Below, in pieces: positions 11,576 through 23,560 of a DNA stretch of 64,000 nucleotides. Below the pieces are notes generated by a model. It was not told the DNA's origin. It saw only the letters and a program-made list of their open reading frames with translations, and did no database searches. Within the stretch, counting starts at the first letter, position 1; each line of letters begins with the position of its first letter. The translations under genes were made by a program, and so were the position numbers. This DNA comes from Tenodera sinensis. Lineage: Eukaryota; Arthropoda; Insecta; Mantodea; Mantidae. The stretch is from assembly GCA_030765045.1 (NCBI GenBank), contig CM060961.1, positions 30,735,305 to 30,799,304 on the forward strand. The letters are read 5' to 3'.

Positions 11576-12104
11576 ATTTAACTTTACAAGTTTAGCCTAC
11601 ACATGTCATGTGAAAGAACAATTAATATTGGAGAATCTTGTAAATTTTGTAAACATCCTGTCACAAGCCACTGCTGTCATCCAGGCGAGTTCAGTATTTA
11701 AACATGAGTGAATGACAGTTTATGGTCTATTTAGATATTTATTAAAGTTGTACAAATTATTTGCATGCATTATTTAACATCTAACTTTATTCCACTTAAT
11801 GTATATGAAGTGATATAAACAGTGAAACTTTTAGAAGTATTTTAGTCAACCTATAGACGCTCTTAGTTTCACTTAACTTATTTTTTATCCAGATGTGTTC
11901 AGAAAACCATCACCTTCATTATCAATGGTTTCTTGACTAAATTTATAGATCCTGGGATCTAACCCCACTGGACTTCTTCCTTTGGTGTTACTGGTAGGAA
12001 AAGCCAGAAAAGGTTTACCATCACTCTACTGGACTGTGCATACCATATATTGTAATCTGACAAAAAGAAAATGTTAATACAAATAAAATCTTGTATTGTT
12101 TCAG
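11576..12104. other. Intron remainder, nothing recognised
   Basis: AT-rich intron between the two Cys-rich exons; only the acceptor tract before 12105 is notable. Confidence 0.5.
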
Positions 12105-12274
12105 AGAGTGTGGCTGTGGGGAAGGAGACTCTGGTTGCGCGGAGTGTGGTTGCTGTAGAATATGTGCACGTGAGAGTGTGGACAATTCGGAGCTGGCCAT
12201 CCTTGGACCCAGCGGCGCAGGTGATCTTGCTGGAATGGTTAGGCTAGATCTCATCTTTGGGGGCGAAGCTGAAA
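12105..12274 (+). CDS. hiw: Highwire/MYCBP2 ortholog, second Cys-rich exon
   Basis: It encodes ECGCGEGDSGCAECGCCRIC, then ARESVDNSELAILGPSGAG and DLAGMVRLDLIFGGEAE. Together with the previous exon it makes a compact block of more than a dozen cysteines. The acceptor (ttgtttcag) is good. Two donors are compatible with the frame: GAAA|GTAAGA after 12274, chosen because it is the better match, and GCAG|GTGATC after 12220. Both leave phase 1, so using the inner one would simply drop 18 codons; alternative splicing is possible. The next exon joins in phase as RRHGARLQDLQRRL. Confidence 0.88.
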
Positions 12275-12859
12275 GTAAGAGCCTATGTAAACTACTTGAT
12301 TGCAAAATTCAATCATTTAGTGTCCACCACAGGTTTTTACTAGAGCTCTTAGAAGGAAGTCATTCCATATAGTTTCAGCTTCTGGGTTTTATTGGCTATA
12401 GGACAGTATATTGAAATTTTAAACAATATTTGTATATCATATAGGTTGTGGGTTTATTAGACATTACACATGCCTCTGCATACTTTAAACTGCAAAAACA
12501 TGTCCAAAATTTGTTTTCATATTTCAGCATAGCAAAAAAATAATTAATGCCTGCAAGAGAAACAATAATAGCATTGAAAAGTAAATTGCATGTAGAGGTG
12601 AAACTCTAATTATCCATTTTGTTGGAAAGGTTGATGATTTTATAAATAAAAAAAGACAGCAAATCCATTTTAAAAGTATCTTACTTGTTACTTTCTCTAT
12701 CCATTACTTTCTCTCTATGGTTTGTTTTGATATCTCTTCTGTAGCCTATTGTTAATTTTGCTGTCTACTTTAATTAAGGTGAATGTTTGCTGAAAGGATT
12801 TAATTTCACATTGCTTGGTACAAAAGGGAGATACAATGGTCAGATATTTAAAAACAGGT

Positions 12860-13500
12860 TGCTAAATACTGGCCTTGAAATTGCATGATCTTTTCATGAC
12901 ATTGTAAGAAAGAACTGAATGGTGACAGCACTTCAAAACATAACAAAGTATTGAAAAATTAAAACCTGTAACATTGAATATCTTGGAAACAGCTAAAGCT
13001 TAAAGACAAATTATATGAAGTAAATTATGTGTTGTAAAGACATCTACGTTTTTATGAAGTATTTGTTGTGTATCTCTTGTGGTTTTCATTCCAAATGATG
13101 AGTTCATAGGCAATTTGCAGAAAATTCTAGCTAAATATTTTGTTTACAGTTTAAAGGTCTAAAACTGTGCAATTTTAATCAAAATTGTTAAACCATTTTG
13201 AGAAAATAAAGAATAATTAACACCTTTTACTGTTAAAGGATAGTTTGTGGGGAGGGAGTATTTCCTTCAAAATCTTTGTGTTGCATCTGTGGAAAATACT
13301 GAACTTTAACTATGGATCAAGTTATGTATTTACCCAGCATTTTGGTTTTTAGTTATGCTGCTCACAGATACAATGCACTCCTGGATATTTTTCTGAAAGG
13401 TTGCATATTCAGGGGGCTTCAGAACATGTTGGGTAGAATGCACATCTTACTTTACATACTGGGTAACTGCCAGAGAAAGTTAAAAGTTATATACAAAGAG
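12860..13500. repeat. Dispersed non-coding repeat (family R), longest of the early copies
   Basis: Contains tttcatgacattgtaag, gcaattttaatcaaaat, ttttgagaaaataaag, atactgaactttaac and ttttagttatgctgctcac, all echoed at 38390-39245 and partly at 8845-9310 and 43840-43990. No ORF is conserved. The repeat class is unknown. Confidence 0.55.
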
Positions 13501-14635
13501 TATTAAATATTATTTTGGAACACCACATTAAGCATTGAGTTTTCACGTCATTGTACTAATGTGACTCAATTTAGTTTTCACTGTCTCTTCATTTTGTTGT
13601 GCTTTGTGTGAGGTAACGTGAAATCATGAGCAAAGCAGCTTCTTCCTTCTGTTTCACTAGCTGGAGTGTCAAACTCTGGACTTCTCGTTCATTACATGCC
13701 AAGCACATGCACTGTCACAGCGGTCTTAACCTCACTTGTAGAAGAGCACTTTTTGTTGCAGCAACATAAAAAATGCACTGACTCTCTTACTGACTAGCTG
13801 AATTACCAGCACCCTACGTCATAGCCAATTCACAACCCATTTGCAAGCATGTTCACTTATATGTCATTGTAGAGTTTTCTGTGAAAGTTGTGCTGAACTT
13901 TCTGGAAAGTCTACAAAAGAGGAACATTCTGAAATTTAGAAATTTCCCCCCTGGTATTTACATCAGGGAGAGTGCCTCCCTCTTTATCTCCAGCCAATCA
14001 GGTTTTGTCTAGCTCTAACAGATACTCCCCACTTCCACACAGTGAAATGGCCAAGTTCATCACAGTATTGTTGTGGTGAAATTTGATACAAGGATTGACA
14101 TGTTCTTATGATTACTTAGGAGATAGAAGCAATTGTATGAAGAAGTATGATGGTAATTTTGTTCCATAGTAGGTACTTAAAAATTGGAATTAAATATCAA
14201 GAGTACAACAGTGATTTGATGTGTGTAACATATACACACAGGTTGGGATTCTTGGCTTCAGTAGATACATTGTTACAGTTGCTAGAGCAATAACTATTTA
14301 CAGTAATTTTCATCAAGTACTTTACTGTAAGTCCTCTCTACAGTAGAAGATAAAATGAATTGAAATAAATACTCTTATGGCTTCACTAAGTATTGCCTAG
14401 AGCATGTTTCACAGGACATTTCCTGCATCCTCAGAAGTCTGCTTTCAGAGCAAGATGAGAAGTTGGAACTGGAGGTCTGGTCATCCTGCTGCTACTTAAA
14501 GAACTTGTAATTGATTTATCCTCTCATGTTTCAAAATTCATTAAGTGACATACAAACTCAAATTCTTCATGTAAATTTTTAGTTGAGGGGTGGTGAATGT
14601 TTTTATTTAAATATAGTTCTTCTATGTCATGGCTA
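13501..14635. other. Intron remainder, nothing recognised
   Basis: No ORF with known motifs and no terminal repeats were seen. Confidence 0.45.
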
Positions 14636-14649
14636 TCTTTCAGAATTAT

Positions 14650-15700
14650 GTTGTTGTTGTTGTTTTCTAGTGCCTTGCATCTGGCAATGAAGCCATTAGC
14701 ATTCGTGCTTTCCAATACTTTTGAACTGTAGTTTCTTCTGATCTTAATGCTTCACAGGTCTTCAAGTGTTCTTCATTCATTTCTGCTGGATCGTTACACA
14801 GGACACATATCGGTGAGGCTGAGATACCTATTCTGTAGAGATGACTTGCCAAGCAGTCATGATTTGTCAATAGTCGGAAGGCTGCAACAGCTGTTTTCCT
14901 TGGTCTCTGGTGGATTATATCTGGATTGGAAAGTAGTGTAATCCATTTTTTATCTTTGGCATTTGTTTCTATTTCTTGTAGGTATGAATGACAAAAATGT
15001 TTAATAATCAAGCGTTTTATTGAGGAATATGAGAAATTGAATTTAGACTTTTGTGTTATTGTTGTGCCTTTCTTTGCAAGTGAGTCTGCAGCTTCGTTCC
15101 CCATGACTCCACAGTGTGCTGGAATCCATTGGAGATGAACAGTCTTATTAACTTTTTGGAGTTGTGTTAACATTTTGTAGCATTCTCTAATTTTTGTTGA
15201 CTTCTTTGTAGTATTTGAACATATTCCCTGAATTGCAGCTTTAGAATCCGAAAGAATTACTGCCTTGTTAAATTTATTTAAGGGAAGATTTAATAATTGT
15301 CGGAGAGCAATGTATATAGCCTCTATTTCTCCATCATAATTTGTTGTGTCTCTGCCAACAGAATGATAAAAGGAAAAATGTGAACACGTAACTCCAGCTC
15401 CAGTAAGGTTTTCCTTCGAGGATCCATCAGTATATATATGCAGCCATTCTTCTGTGGGATACCTAGTATTGATTGTTTCCAGAGCTAGAAGTTTTTGTAT
15501 TTCTTTTGGTGTGTCTGATTTACTTATTTCCTCTATTAATTCCAAATTGAAGGTAGGTTGCAATAATTCCAATGGATTTTCTCTAATAAGTAGATTTTCT
15601 CTGGTGTTAGGAATGTTCAATTTGGATTTAATCTGTGTTACCTTTTCTAGGAAACTACTATGAGTTTTAAGGATTGAAGGGGGGAGGTTCTCTTCTGTCC
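14650..15700 (-). mobile_element. I-group LINE, 3' half with target duplication (copy 2)
   Basis: The minus strand carries an open 317-codon stretch with RNase H motifs IYTDGSS, GEIEAIYIAL, LSDSKAAI and WIPAHCGVMGNEAADSLA, and the terminal CVLCNDPAEMNEEHLKTCEA finger. The 3' tail is (AAC)n. A perfect 14 bp duplication, tctttcagaattat, flanks it at 14636-14649 and 15701-15714. It is nearly identical to the copy at 35948, so young. The 5' end is truncated before the RNase H domain. Confidence 0.95.
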
Positions 15701-15714
15701 TCTTTCAGAATTAT

Positions 15715-16095
15715 TAGCCACATATATTTATTTGTTTTCCTATTTCTTAAATTTCACACATGTTCTTCAATTTGGTGACAAATTGTCACTTGAAAATGTA
15801 ATGATCGTTGGCACTAAATGTACAGAAACTCTATGGATCTTCTAACAGCAAGTGTGTAACTGAAATTATCTCAGTTTGACATGGACTGTTCTGTTGCAGC
15901 TGCAAACCAGAGTAGTAATTGAGAACAGATGTAGTTAGATAACATTGTATCAGCAGAGTAAAATGATCACCCTGTGCTTAAACCAGATAAAAAAGCCACA
16001 CACATTTGACACATCCAACATGAGGAAAGAGGAAAAAAAAAAACAGCTAGTGCAGTTGATGTAATCAAAATGTGATCCTGTCGTCTTTCTTGGAA
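15715..16095. other. Intron remainder, nothing recognised
   Basis: AT-rich; no recognised feature. Confidence 0.45.
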
Positions 16096-16465
16096 GTTTT
16101 GAAAACAGTGTTGTTGTTGTTGTTATCAATTAAATTCAAAGGTAAGTCGTTTAGTAACACTAAACAGCACTTACAGTAGAATTTCCCAGAACATGTTTCA
16201 GAGCCCCATTTCCATTATCAACTGCACATCAACTGGTTCTCTATGGTGTTGCTGGCGATGCTTTTTCTGAGGTCTTCTCCGGTGGTGAATCTATCTGTTA
16301 TCTGCTATCTAACCTGCCGAATATATTTTCCTAGGGATGTCGAAATTGAACACTCCGTTTTTATTTTTCAAAGAATGGGCCTCCAAAACATGTTCTGGAA
16401 AATTATAAAGTAAGTGTTGTTTAATGTTATTAATGGACTTACCTTTGAATTTAAAATATGGCCCA
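16096..16465. mobile_element. Penelope-like terminus, palindromic and diverged
   Basis: The left part reads as a reversed PLE end (gaaaacagtgttgttgttg, caaaggtaagtcg, aacactaaacagcacttac, ccatttccattatcaactg). The right part is the same end in plus orientation (gtaagtgttgtttaatgtta, ggacttaccttt). It matches the layout of the better-preserved 25471-25821. Confidence 0.7.
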
Positions 16466-16517
16466 CTTAAATGGTTTCTCAGGTTACCATTTGAAACTTA
16501 TGGTTTGGCAACATTAA

Positions 16518-17534
16518 CCTCTTGAGCGATGGCCATTTAAACGTCCGCGAGCCGAGAACTGCTAGCATTTAAATTCTTAAATGCGCTTCGTATATACACA
16601 GCTGTATTTTGTGTAAATATTAAGTTATTTTAATGAAACAAAAACTGGTATAAAACTCGTTATTTGCAGTATAAATGTACATCATCAGCAAAGTTGAGTT
16701 GTATTTACAAAACGTTGAAATGGCACAATTTTGTTTCACTGTGGTGAAAAGTCAACTTTGCTCTGTCATACACATCTAATATTAGTTCTCGGAAAGATTC
16801 AGTAAAGAAACACCCATTGTATGTGTGGCTAATGCGTCAGCATACTGTGTAATAAATCGCTACTGCATGCGTGGCCTCTTGAGTCACCAGAATAGATCAA
16901 CATTACAACTTTTGCTTACGCGAGTTTCGTAACTGAGTAGAGTCCGTGTCTTTCTTTGTTGAAATACATACGTATTCTTTCCTGCTTGTAGCTGAAGGGA
17001 GAAGTGGCATAAAAAGGTGTTTTTGCACCAACTGGATATAACCATATACAATTGTTTGGGGATTTGGACAGCTCTCTAAACCCACACAGGACAATGACCG
17101 ACCTTGACTACCGACTATAAATAACTCGCAGCCTAATTGAACAATACCACTTTGGGGGGTTGAAAATCCAAAACCCCTGCACCCCTCAGACTTCAAGGAA
17201 AACATTATCCTAAAAGGATACCACCAACAGCAAAGAAGTCCCACCCATTTCGAAAGTGTTTCGTGTGCCGCAAGAAGGGAATTCGCGAATGTGGAGATAT
17301 ACCTACCCTTGTGTGTTTATCCCTGTTTTGAGGTAAATCACTGCAGAACGAACATATTAAGGTAAGCCAATAAAGTATATAGACCTTACTAAAATGTTTC
17401 ATAAAGGGAAAATTATAATAAGTTGAGTTGGATAAGGGATAAATAAGGGTTAAATGCTTAAACGCACAGGACGCCCATATCGCTCATCCGCCATTTTAAA
17501 TGGACGTGATTTCACGTCGATATCCCTCAAGAGG
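16518..17534. mobile_element. piggyBac-type non-autonomous element (TTAA flanked)
   Basis: TTAA lies at 16514-16517 and 17535-17538. The ends are inverted: CCTCTTGAGCGAT on the left and, reversed, CCTCTTGAGGGAT on the right. Copies of GATGGCCATTTAAACGTC/ ATGGACGTGATTTCACGTC-like sequence lie just inside. No transposase can be read in the 1017 bp. TTAA duplication and CCY-type ends fit the piggyBac superfamily; assignment rests on those alone. Confidence 0.55.
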
Positions 17535-17856
17535 TTAAGGGTGTTGCAGGGCATAACTTGAGTCAGGATTTTGGGAATGGAATAAAATAACAAATTTGAC
17601 CTTGTCTTCATAGCTTATCGTTCCATTAGTCAAACAAAAAGGCCACTTCTTTTTAAAGAAAAAATTAGGCAGTGAATTATATACAATTCTCCAAAACAGA
17701 TATTAAAATGTTGCGCACAAACAAGGGTTTGTTCATTATTGTAAAATTTTTTGACATGGTAATGAAGTGGATGAACCCTAGCTTCATGCAGAACATATGT
17801 TTGGAAAGTAAGCATGAGTAATTAAAAATAATTAACATAACAGAACAAACTTTCAG

Positions 17857-18081
17857 GACGTCATGGAGCTCGTCTGCAGGACTTGCAGCGACGTCTAGAT
17901 GAACGTAAACAACGACAACGGGGACGTCTTGCCACTGGATCTTCGAAGCATTGTAGCCTTAAGATGAAGGGTGTTAGCAATAGAGCAGGACCATCTACTG
18001 TAGTCATGGCAACTTCAAAACCAGTATCTTCACTCTTCAGACCATCCCCTCCTCTTGTACCAGCAGCTGCAAATATACTTG
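17857..18081 (+). CDS. hiw: Highwire/MYCBP2 ortholog, basic coiled linker exon
   Basis: The exon opens with a highly basic, probably helical stretch (RLQDLQRRLDERKQRQRGR). It continues into a Ser/Pro-rich low-complexity linker (SLFRPSPPLVPAAANILG). No catalytic motif is visible. It lies between the Cys-rich insert and the next pair of RCC1 repeats and looks like a flexible spacer. Acceptor ctttcag and donor CTTG|GTGAGT are both strong; entry and exit are phase 1. The 14.6 kb intron that follows is the longest in the window and contains nested PLE and tRNA-derived insertions plus a tandem repeat. Confidence 0.88.
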
Positions 18082-18567
18082 GTGAGTTGGTGATTTTGTA
18101 AATGATTTGCTTGACTATATAATAAATTGAGTCATTTCTTTGCCATTAAGTCTGCAAATTTGTTGAATTTCAGATGCTTTGCACAATTTGGTGATAAAGA
18201 CAATTTGTTGCTTTTAAAAGCAACTTTGATAGACTTTTTTTAAACAGTTAAATGTCTGTTCTTTTGTTACACCATAATACATCCCTGAATGAGTGCTTAA
18301 TCCTCCAAGAAGAAATCATTTCCTTCAATCTTCCTCAATCCCTCCCATTAGGATTATTTGCGTTTGTTTTTCTGTGATAATACATGAGGTTTGGAATTTT
18401 TGTTTAGATTGTACTACAAAATGGCCACTATTACCTACATAGCACAATTCTTTGTTGAGGCTAAGGTACCATTCACAATGAAACTTATGCGTAATAAGCA
18501 CAGAATCCTGTTTTGTGTTATCTTAATGCATGTATTCACTTGATTGACATTGACATGAACATTATGC

Positions 18568-19566
18568 CAGGAGAGCAAACCAAGTTCAAATGGACTGTGC
18601 AGTGTTTTGCTTGTCCTTATCCTCGGCGCTCATTGCCATCTGCTGCTATCATAGAAAGGCATGAATGAAACCATAAATTTTTAAAACTGCTTTTAAAGGC
18701 TTTACTTAGCAACTTCATGGAAGGAGATGCTGAAACTGTCCACTGCCATTATCCATACATTTTTGGCACCTCTTTAGGAAACTATCACTTGCCGTAGTTC
18801 ACGCTGAGAAATGCTGGCAATTTCCTGGTGGATATTTTGTTTTAATTCTTCCAGAGTGTATGGGTTTGTCTTGTACACTTTATGTTTTAAGTTACCCCAG
18901 AAATAGAAATTGTCGATTGGGGCTATGAGAAACCTTTTTCCCCTTACACCAATTTTTTCATTGTGAAGGGGTACTTCATGAACAATATTAGTTTCTAAGT
19001 TATAGGGCCAATATTTTTCAAGTCAACAGTTGACGTCTCTACCTATGTTAATACAATTTTGCTCCCTTTATTAGAGAATTAATAGACAGGGAACATGATT
19101 TTGCCTTTTTCAACACAACTCTGCAGCAGCTCATATGGCTAATCTTTCGATGAACACAATTGAAATTGCGTTTCAGGACAGAATTATCAGTAGAGGTTTG
19201 TGGTCCCCTGATCTATCCCCCTGTGATTTCTTTCTCTGGGTTAACTTAAAACATAAAGAGTACAAGATAAACCCACACACCCTGGAAAAATTAAAACAAA
19301 ATATCCACCAGCAAATTGCCAGCATTTCTCAACATGAAGTACAGTGAGTGATGGATAGTTTCCTAAAGTGATGCCAAAAATGTATGGATGACAGAGACCA
19401 GTTTCAGCATCTCCTTTCATATAGTTGGCAAATACTTTTAAAAGTAATTTTAGAAATGGTATATAGTTTCATCCGTGCTTTTCCATGATAGCAGCAGACA
19501 GCAACGAGTGTGGTGGATGAAGAGGCAAAACACAGCGCAGCTCATTTTAATTTTTTTGGCTCTCGG
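18568..19566. mobile_element. Palindromic pair of Tc1/mariner-like transposon 3' halves
   Basis: On the plus strand (about 19090-19345) a transposase C-terminus reads FFQHNSAAAHMANLSMNTI, RGLWSPDLSPCDFFLWVNLK and LEKLKQNIHQQIASIS. On the minus strand (about 18930-18700) the same region reads again in opposite orientation. The outer ends are inverted (ccaggagagc / ggctctcgg). The SPDLSPCDFFLW string carries the last catalytic-domain landmark of the superfamily. Two 3' halves face outward from a shared centre, so no full ORF remains. Confidence 0.75.
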
Positions 19567-20119
19567 TATAATGTAAACTTAGAAGTTTGCGAACTCCAAG
19601 CTTTCATATATATTATGTCAGGCATAAGAAATTAGCCAATCAGAGAACAATTCTCTATATTTTTCATCACATGATCATTTTACCTTCTCACATCAGATTT
19701 TCTGTCGCCATATGTTGACTCACTAACTGCCTTTCTGTTTAAGGTCATAGGTCAGGAATCAGTGCAATATCTATAAAAATTGGAGCCAAACAAATTGTAA
19801 TGGTAGGTGGTTATTTTTTGTGAGCTTAGCGTCCTCTGACTGGATAGCTCTTGTTTATTTGGATACATGAACATAACCTCTTTTGTCATATGTACTGGTG
19901 GTGCTCATTCTGTCATTAGCTCAGCCATTTCACACTCTCTTGCAATTGGCTGCTGTTTGTTCTGTTTGTCACTGTCATGTTAACTTCATGCTTAATTTTA
20001 CATTATGTTAACGCTTAATTGTCATTGCAACCCCTAATTCCTTCCTTGCATGATCTAGCATCTCAGTGTAAGTTGTGTGACAAGAATTAAATATCAGAGC
20101 CCTAAATATTATAAAGATG

Positions 20120-21253
20120 CAGTGGAATCCCGATAACTCAAAGCTAATGTAGACTGAGATGCTGTTGAGTTTTACGAAATAAGGTGTCTGTTATTCATAT
20201 TCATGTTACTGCAAATTGCATAAATATATATTCTAACACATATAGGAAATAAAAGCATAACAGTCTTTAAAAATATTTATGTTCCCCTTTGTTCGGTCTC
20301 TTTAACATAATTAACATAATTTACTTTCCATCTCATGTTAACTGGTCTTTTCTTCTCGTTCAACATTTTCACTAGCACAAGTAATTCAACACAACACTAA
20401 CAGTAAGCCTGAAATCTTGTAAGCTGCACTTTGACCAGAAATATGTAACTGAAAGTGTAGCTTACTATGGTCTGCATGAATATCATGAAAATTGGTGATA
20501 GGGTAAGGTCTCTGTTTCCTTCCTTGAAATAAACAAGACGCTGCTGATAATATGCAATGGCACTGGCACGGTCCACAATATTTATGTACAGTATGATTTT
20601 TTTCAACCTGAACCTGCTTAGCTGTATACGCAGTAGTTGGACTAGTCCACTATCTTCTGGGAGGGGTTTTGGGTCAGTAGTAGCCGAGTAGCGTGTATGT
20701 TCACAATGTGGGTAACGAAAGCAGGTAAGGAGAATACTGCCAGCCTTTCTCCCCCACCTTAGACTACCTTCTCCTCTGTGTTTCTGCAGGGCCAGGTCTA
20801 AATAATCAAGCTGTACTACATGGAAGTCGGAAAGCTAATCTAACACCCCTGTGCTCTTATAAATACAAAAGTGAACTTGGTCATAAACCATTGCACAATA
20901 TGTTATGTCCTAAAAACACCTTTGTACTGGGTAAAGCAATAAAGCTTAAGGCCTTCCAAACAAGTGTTTCTGCTATGTACCCATATTATTAGCGGGAAGC
21001 TTTTGGTTTCACGACAGTGGTTTGCTGGCTGCTTATGTTCTGACGCAGTCAGTCCTTTTGTTACTGTGAGGGAGAATTCCATAGCTTGTATACATATACG
21101 AATTAAAATTTACCTTTACTATTCACACCGTATAGTAGAAATTATTACAGTCAAGTTTAACGATAAAGAATAAAAAAAAAATTAAAATAAAAAGGGTCAT
21201 CGAGTTATGCAGAATGTCAAGTTATCGAGAGCCGAGTAATCAGGAGTCCACTG
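20120..21253. mobile_element. pogo/Tigger-type non-autonomous element
   Basis: Ends are CAGTGGAATCCCGATAACTC on the left and, reversed, CAGTGGACTCCTGATTACTC on the right, with TA on the right flank and TG on the left (probably mutated TA). Such CAGT... ends are typical of pogo/Tigger elements. No transposase was recognised in the 1.1 kb interior. Confidence 0.55.
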
Positions 21254-21579
21254 TATTTCTTTGTGTAATTTATTAATTTTGTTTATCATGTGAATAATTT
21301 CTTTGAAGTTTTACATAGTGATGTCGTTATTGTATTATGTAATTCTTCACGTAATTTTCATTTAGTATGTGTTTTTCTTTGCAATATGATGTTAAAAAAA
21401 TGTTTACACTTATGTAAAGTGAGAACAGCTCTCTGATATCTGCAATACCATGGATGTGGTATAAGATGCTAAGGATTGCATGTATAATGTAAATAACTGT
21501 TTCGATATATCAATCCCAAATTAAAAGTATTTTCGTATAAATAAATTGTGTACTGAGTAAGCGCAGGTTTTCACAGGAA

Positions 21580-21740
21580 GAGTGGATAATTCGAGAAGAA
21601 TTTTCTGGGCTGATTTGCCGTGGTCTGCTGGAGCAACTGGGTCCAAACATTTCATCCACAACTGCAGTGGACATCATTGGTGACACAGTCTTAATTTTCT
21701 TGGTGAAAGTTCAGTTGCTCTGAAGTGTTGACTGTCTGGC
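21580..21740 (+). repeat. Unclassified repeat shared with 24990-25140 (opposite strand)
   Basis: Strings ttctgggctgatttgc, gtggtctgctgga, aactgggtcca and gtggacat recur in reverse complement at 24990-25140. Function unknown; could belong to a longer retroelement. Confidence 0.6.
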
Positions 21741-21974
21741 ATGCTGCATTTATGCATAGGAGGGTCTTCTCTGGTTGGCTTGGGCCTGGCTGAGGCAGTA
21801 CAGCTGGTGGGAGGGGCCTGGCTGTTTCTCGGTTGTTACTATAGGACCTCCAAGCTTAAAATGGGGACGCACATATACATTGCAGTTCTATCACTCCGCC
21901 AACAAACACATGTTGACATTCTCTGTTTATATCTGACTTATCACAACCATGGTATCTATCACTGCAGTTATGTG

Positions 21975-22322
21975 AGTTTAGAGTTGCATCTATAATTGCT
22001 CCACCCTTAGATCCGCACTTGGTGTAAACACAAGCCGCCAACAACTAACCCGTGATATGCCAAAACCAAAGCACACCATGAAATGTAGTACCCTAAATAT
22101 CGGCGATTATCTGCGAGTTTTCAGTATGTATGATAACCCTCATAAAGACTACTTGATTGTAACGCGATAGCAGCAATATTCCTAAAACTCCTGAATAAAT
22201 ATCGTTCTGTTGCAACATAAACACGAGGCATGAATCCACGTGGTGTATTTTGTTTTGTATTAGTCGCAGGTTGTCACGGAGGGATACAAGGGGCAGATCT
22301 AAGGCTGGATGGGGTATAGCTC
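21975..22322 (-). repeat. Unclassified 345 bp interspersed repeat, copy 2
   Basis: Reverse complement of the repeat at 2950-3295, still aligning over nearly the full length by eye. Confidence 0.7.
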
Positions 22323-22561
22323 ATATTTACTAAATTAACTAATTAAGACAATTGGTTCAGAAAAGTTATGAAATATAGATAACTTTGTGAGTAAAAGATT
22401 TATATTAACCAGAGTCGTCAGATAAAGGCATGGCATCACATATCTCAGGTAATGTCTTCTCTACACCACGTCTTCCCTATCAATTATCACATTAATTTTA
22501 TTTCGTTTTGCAAACTGAATCCCAACTAAGTTAGAACGTAGTTTTCCCAAAAATTGGAATA

Positions 22562-23127
22562 TCTGAGAGGTAGAACTGGAACTTAAAAATTCAATACCAC
22601 AGCTGGGATTTGAACCACAGACCCTCCGCTTACTAGGCAGGTGCTCTAACCATTAAGCTACTGTGACAACCTGCCAGAATGACCTTAAATTCTCAAACCA
22701 GTTCGTATTTTTCCTGGTAAACCGCAAAACCAGTCTCACATCAGAGACAATTACCCCAATGGTGACTTACTATTGCAAGTACTTTATGTCCCAGGATTAA
22801 ATAACCTTCAGATGCTAATTATTATTTATTTATGCCAACAAACCTACTGTTGGTGTTTTTAAACACATAAGCCGTGTGTGGGCAATGTTTGAGAGGTAGA
22901 ACTGGAGCTTAAAAATTCAATCCCACAGCTGGGATTTGAACCACAGACCCTCCGCTTACTAGGCGGGTGCTCTAACCATTAAGCTACAAAAACGCCAGAA
23001 TGACATTTAATTCTCAAACCAGTTCATATTTTTCCCGGTAAACCACAAAGGCAGTCTCACATCAGAGACAATTACCCCAATGGTGACTTACTATTGCAAG
23101 TAAGTGTGGCGGGTTGTCATAGTAGCA
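22562..23127 (-). mobile_element. tRNA-derived family A, tandem dimer (subfamily 2)
   Basis: Begins at the fixed end gagaggtag and holds two tRNA-like cores on the minus strand (agtagcttaatggttagagc with B box ggttcaaatcc) about 330 bases apart, then a short inverted piece (gggttgtcatagtagc) at 23107-23127. It abuts the PLE at 23128. The variant aagctactgtgacaacctgcc defines a subfamily distinct from the aatagctcagtgg form. Confidence 0.85.
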
Positions 23128-23247
23128 ACTACATAAAAGCTAATAGTTACAATCCAAGAAGCCACAAACAAGCAATTTTCAATAGTTTAACACATAGATT
23201 GGTGAGCATCCCTCTTTCAGCAGAAGAATATAAAACAGAATATTACA

Positions 23248-23388
23248 ATTGTGAAGGTTTTTAGTTGCTATTTATATATTCAGGTAGACAATCACTTACT
23301 TGTAGTTGTAGATAAACTGTTTATCTACAACTACAAGTAAGTGATTGTCTACCTGAATATATAAATAGCAACTAAAAACCTTCACAAT
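23248..23388. repeat. Perfect 69 bp inverted repeat (hairpin) inside a Penelope-like element
   Basis: Arms 23248-23316 and 23320-23388 are exact reverse complements around a 3-base loop (ctg). It interrupts the PLE reading frame after EEYKTEYYN. No flanking duplication is apparent. Confidence 0.97.
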
Positions 23389-23560
23389 GATCAGGACATC
23401 ACTATATATAATGCTTCTCCTTTTAATCTTAAGAATATTACAAAATAATTGAAATAGCACAAAAAAAGGCTTCCCCAAAGAATTAGTAGATAAAAAGGTA
23501 AAACGAGCAGAAAAGAAAAAAAGAAACTACAACTCTCACAGCAGCAAAAACAAAAATGAT

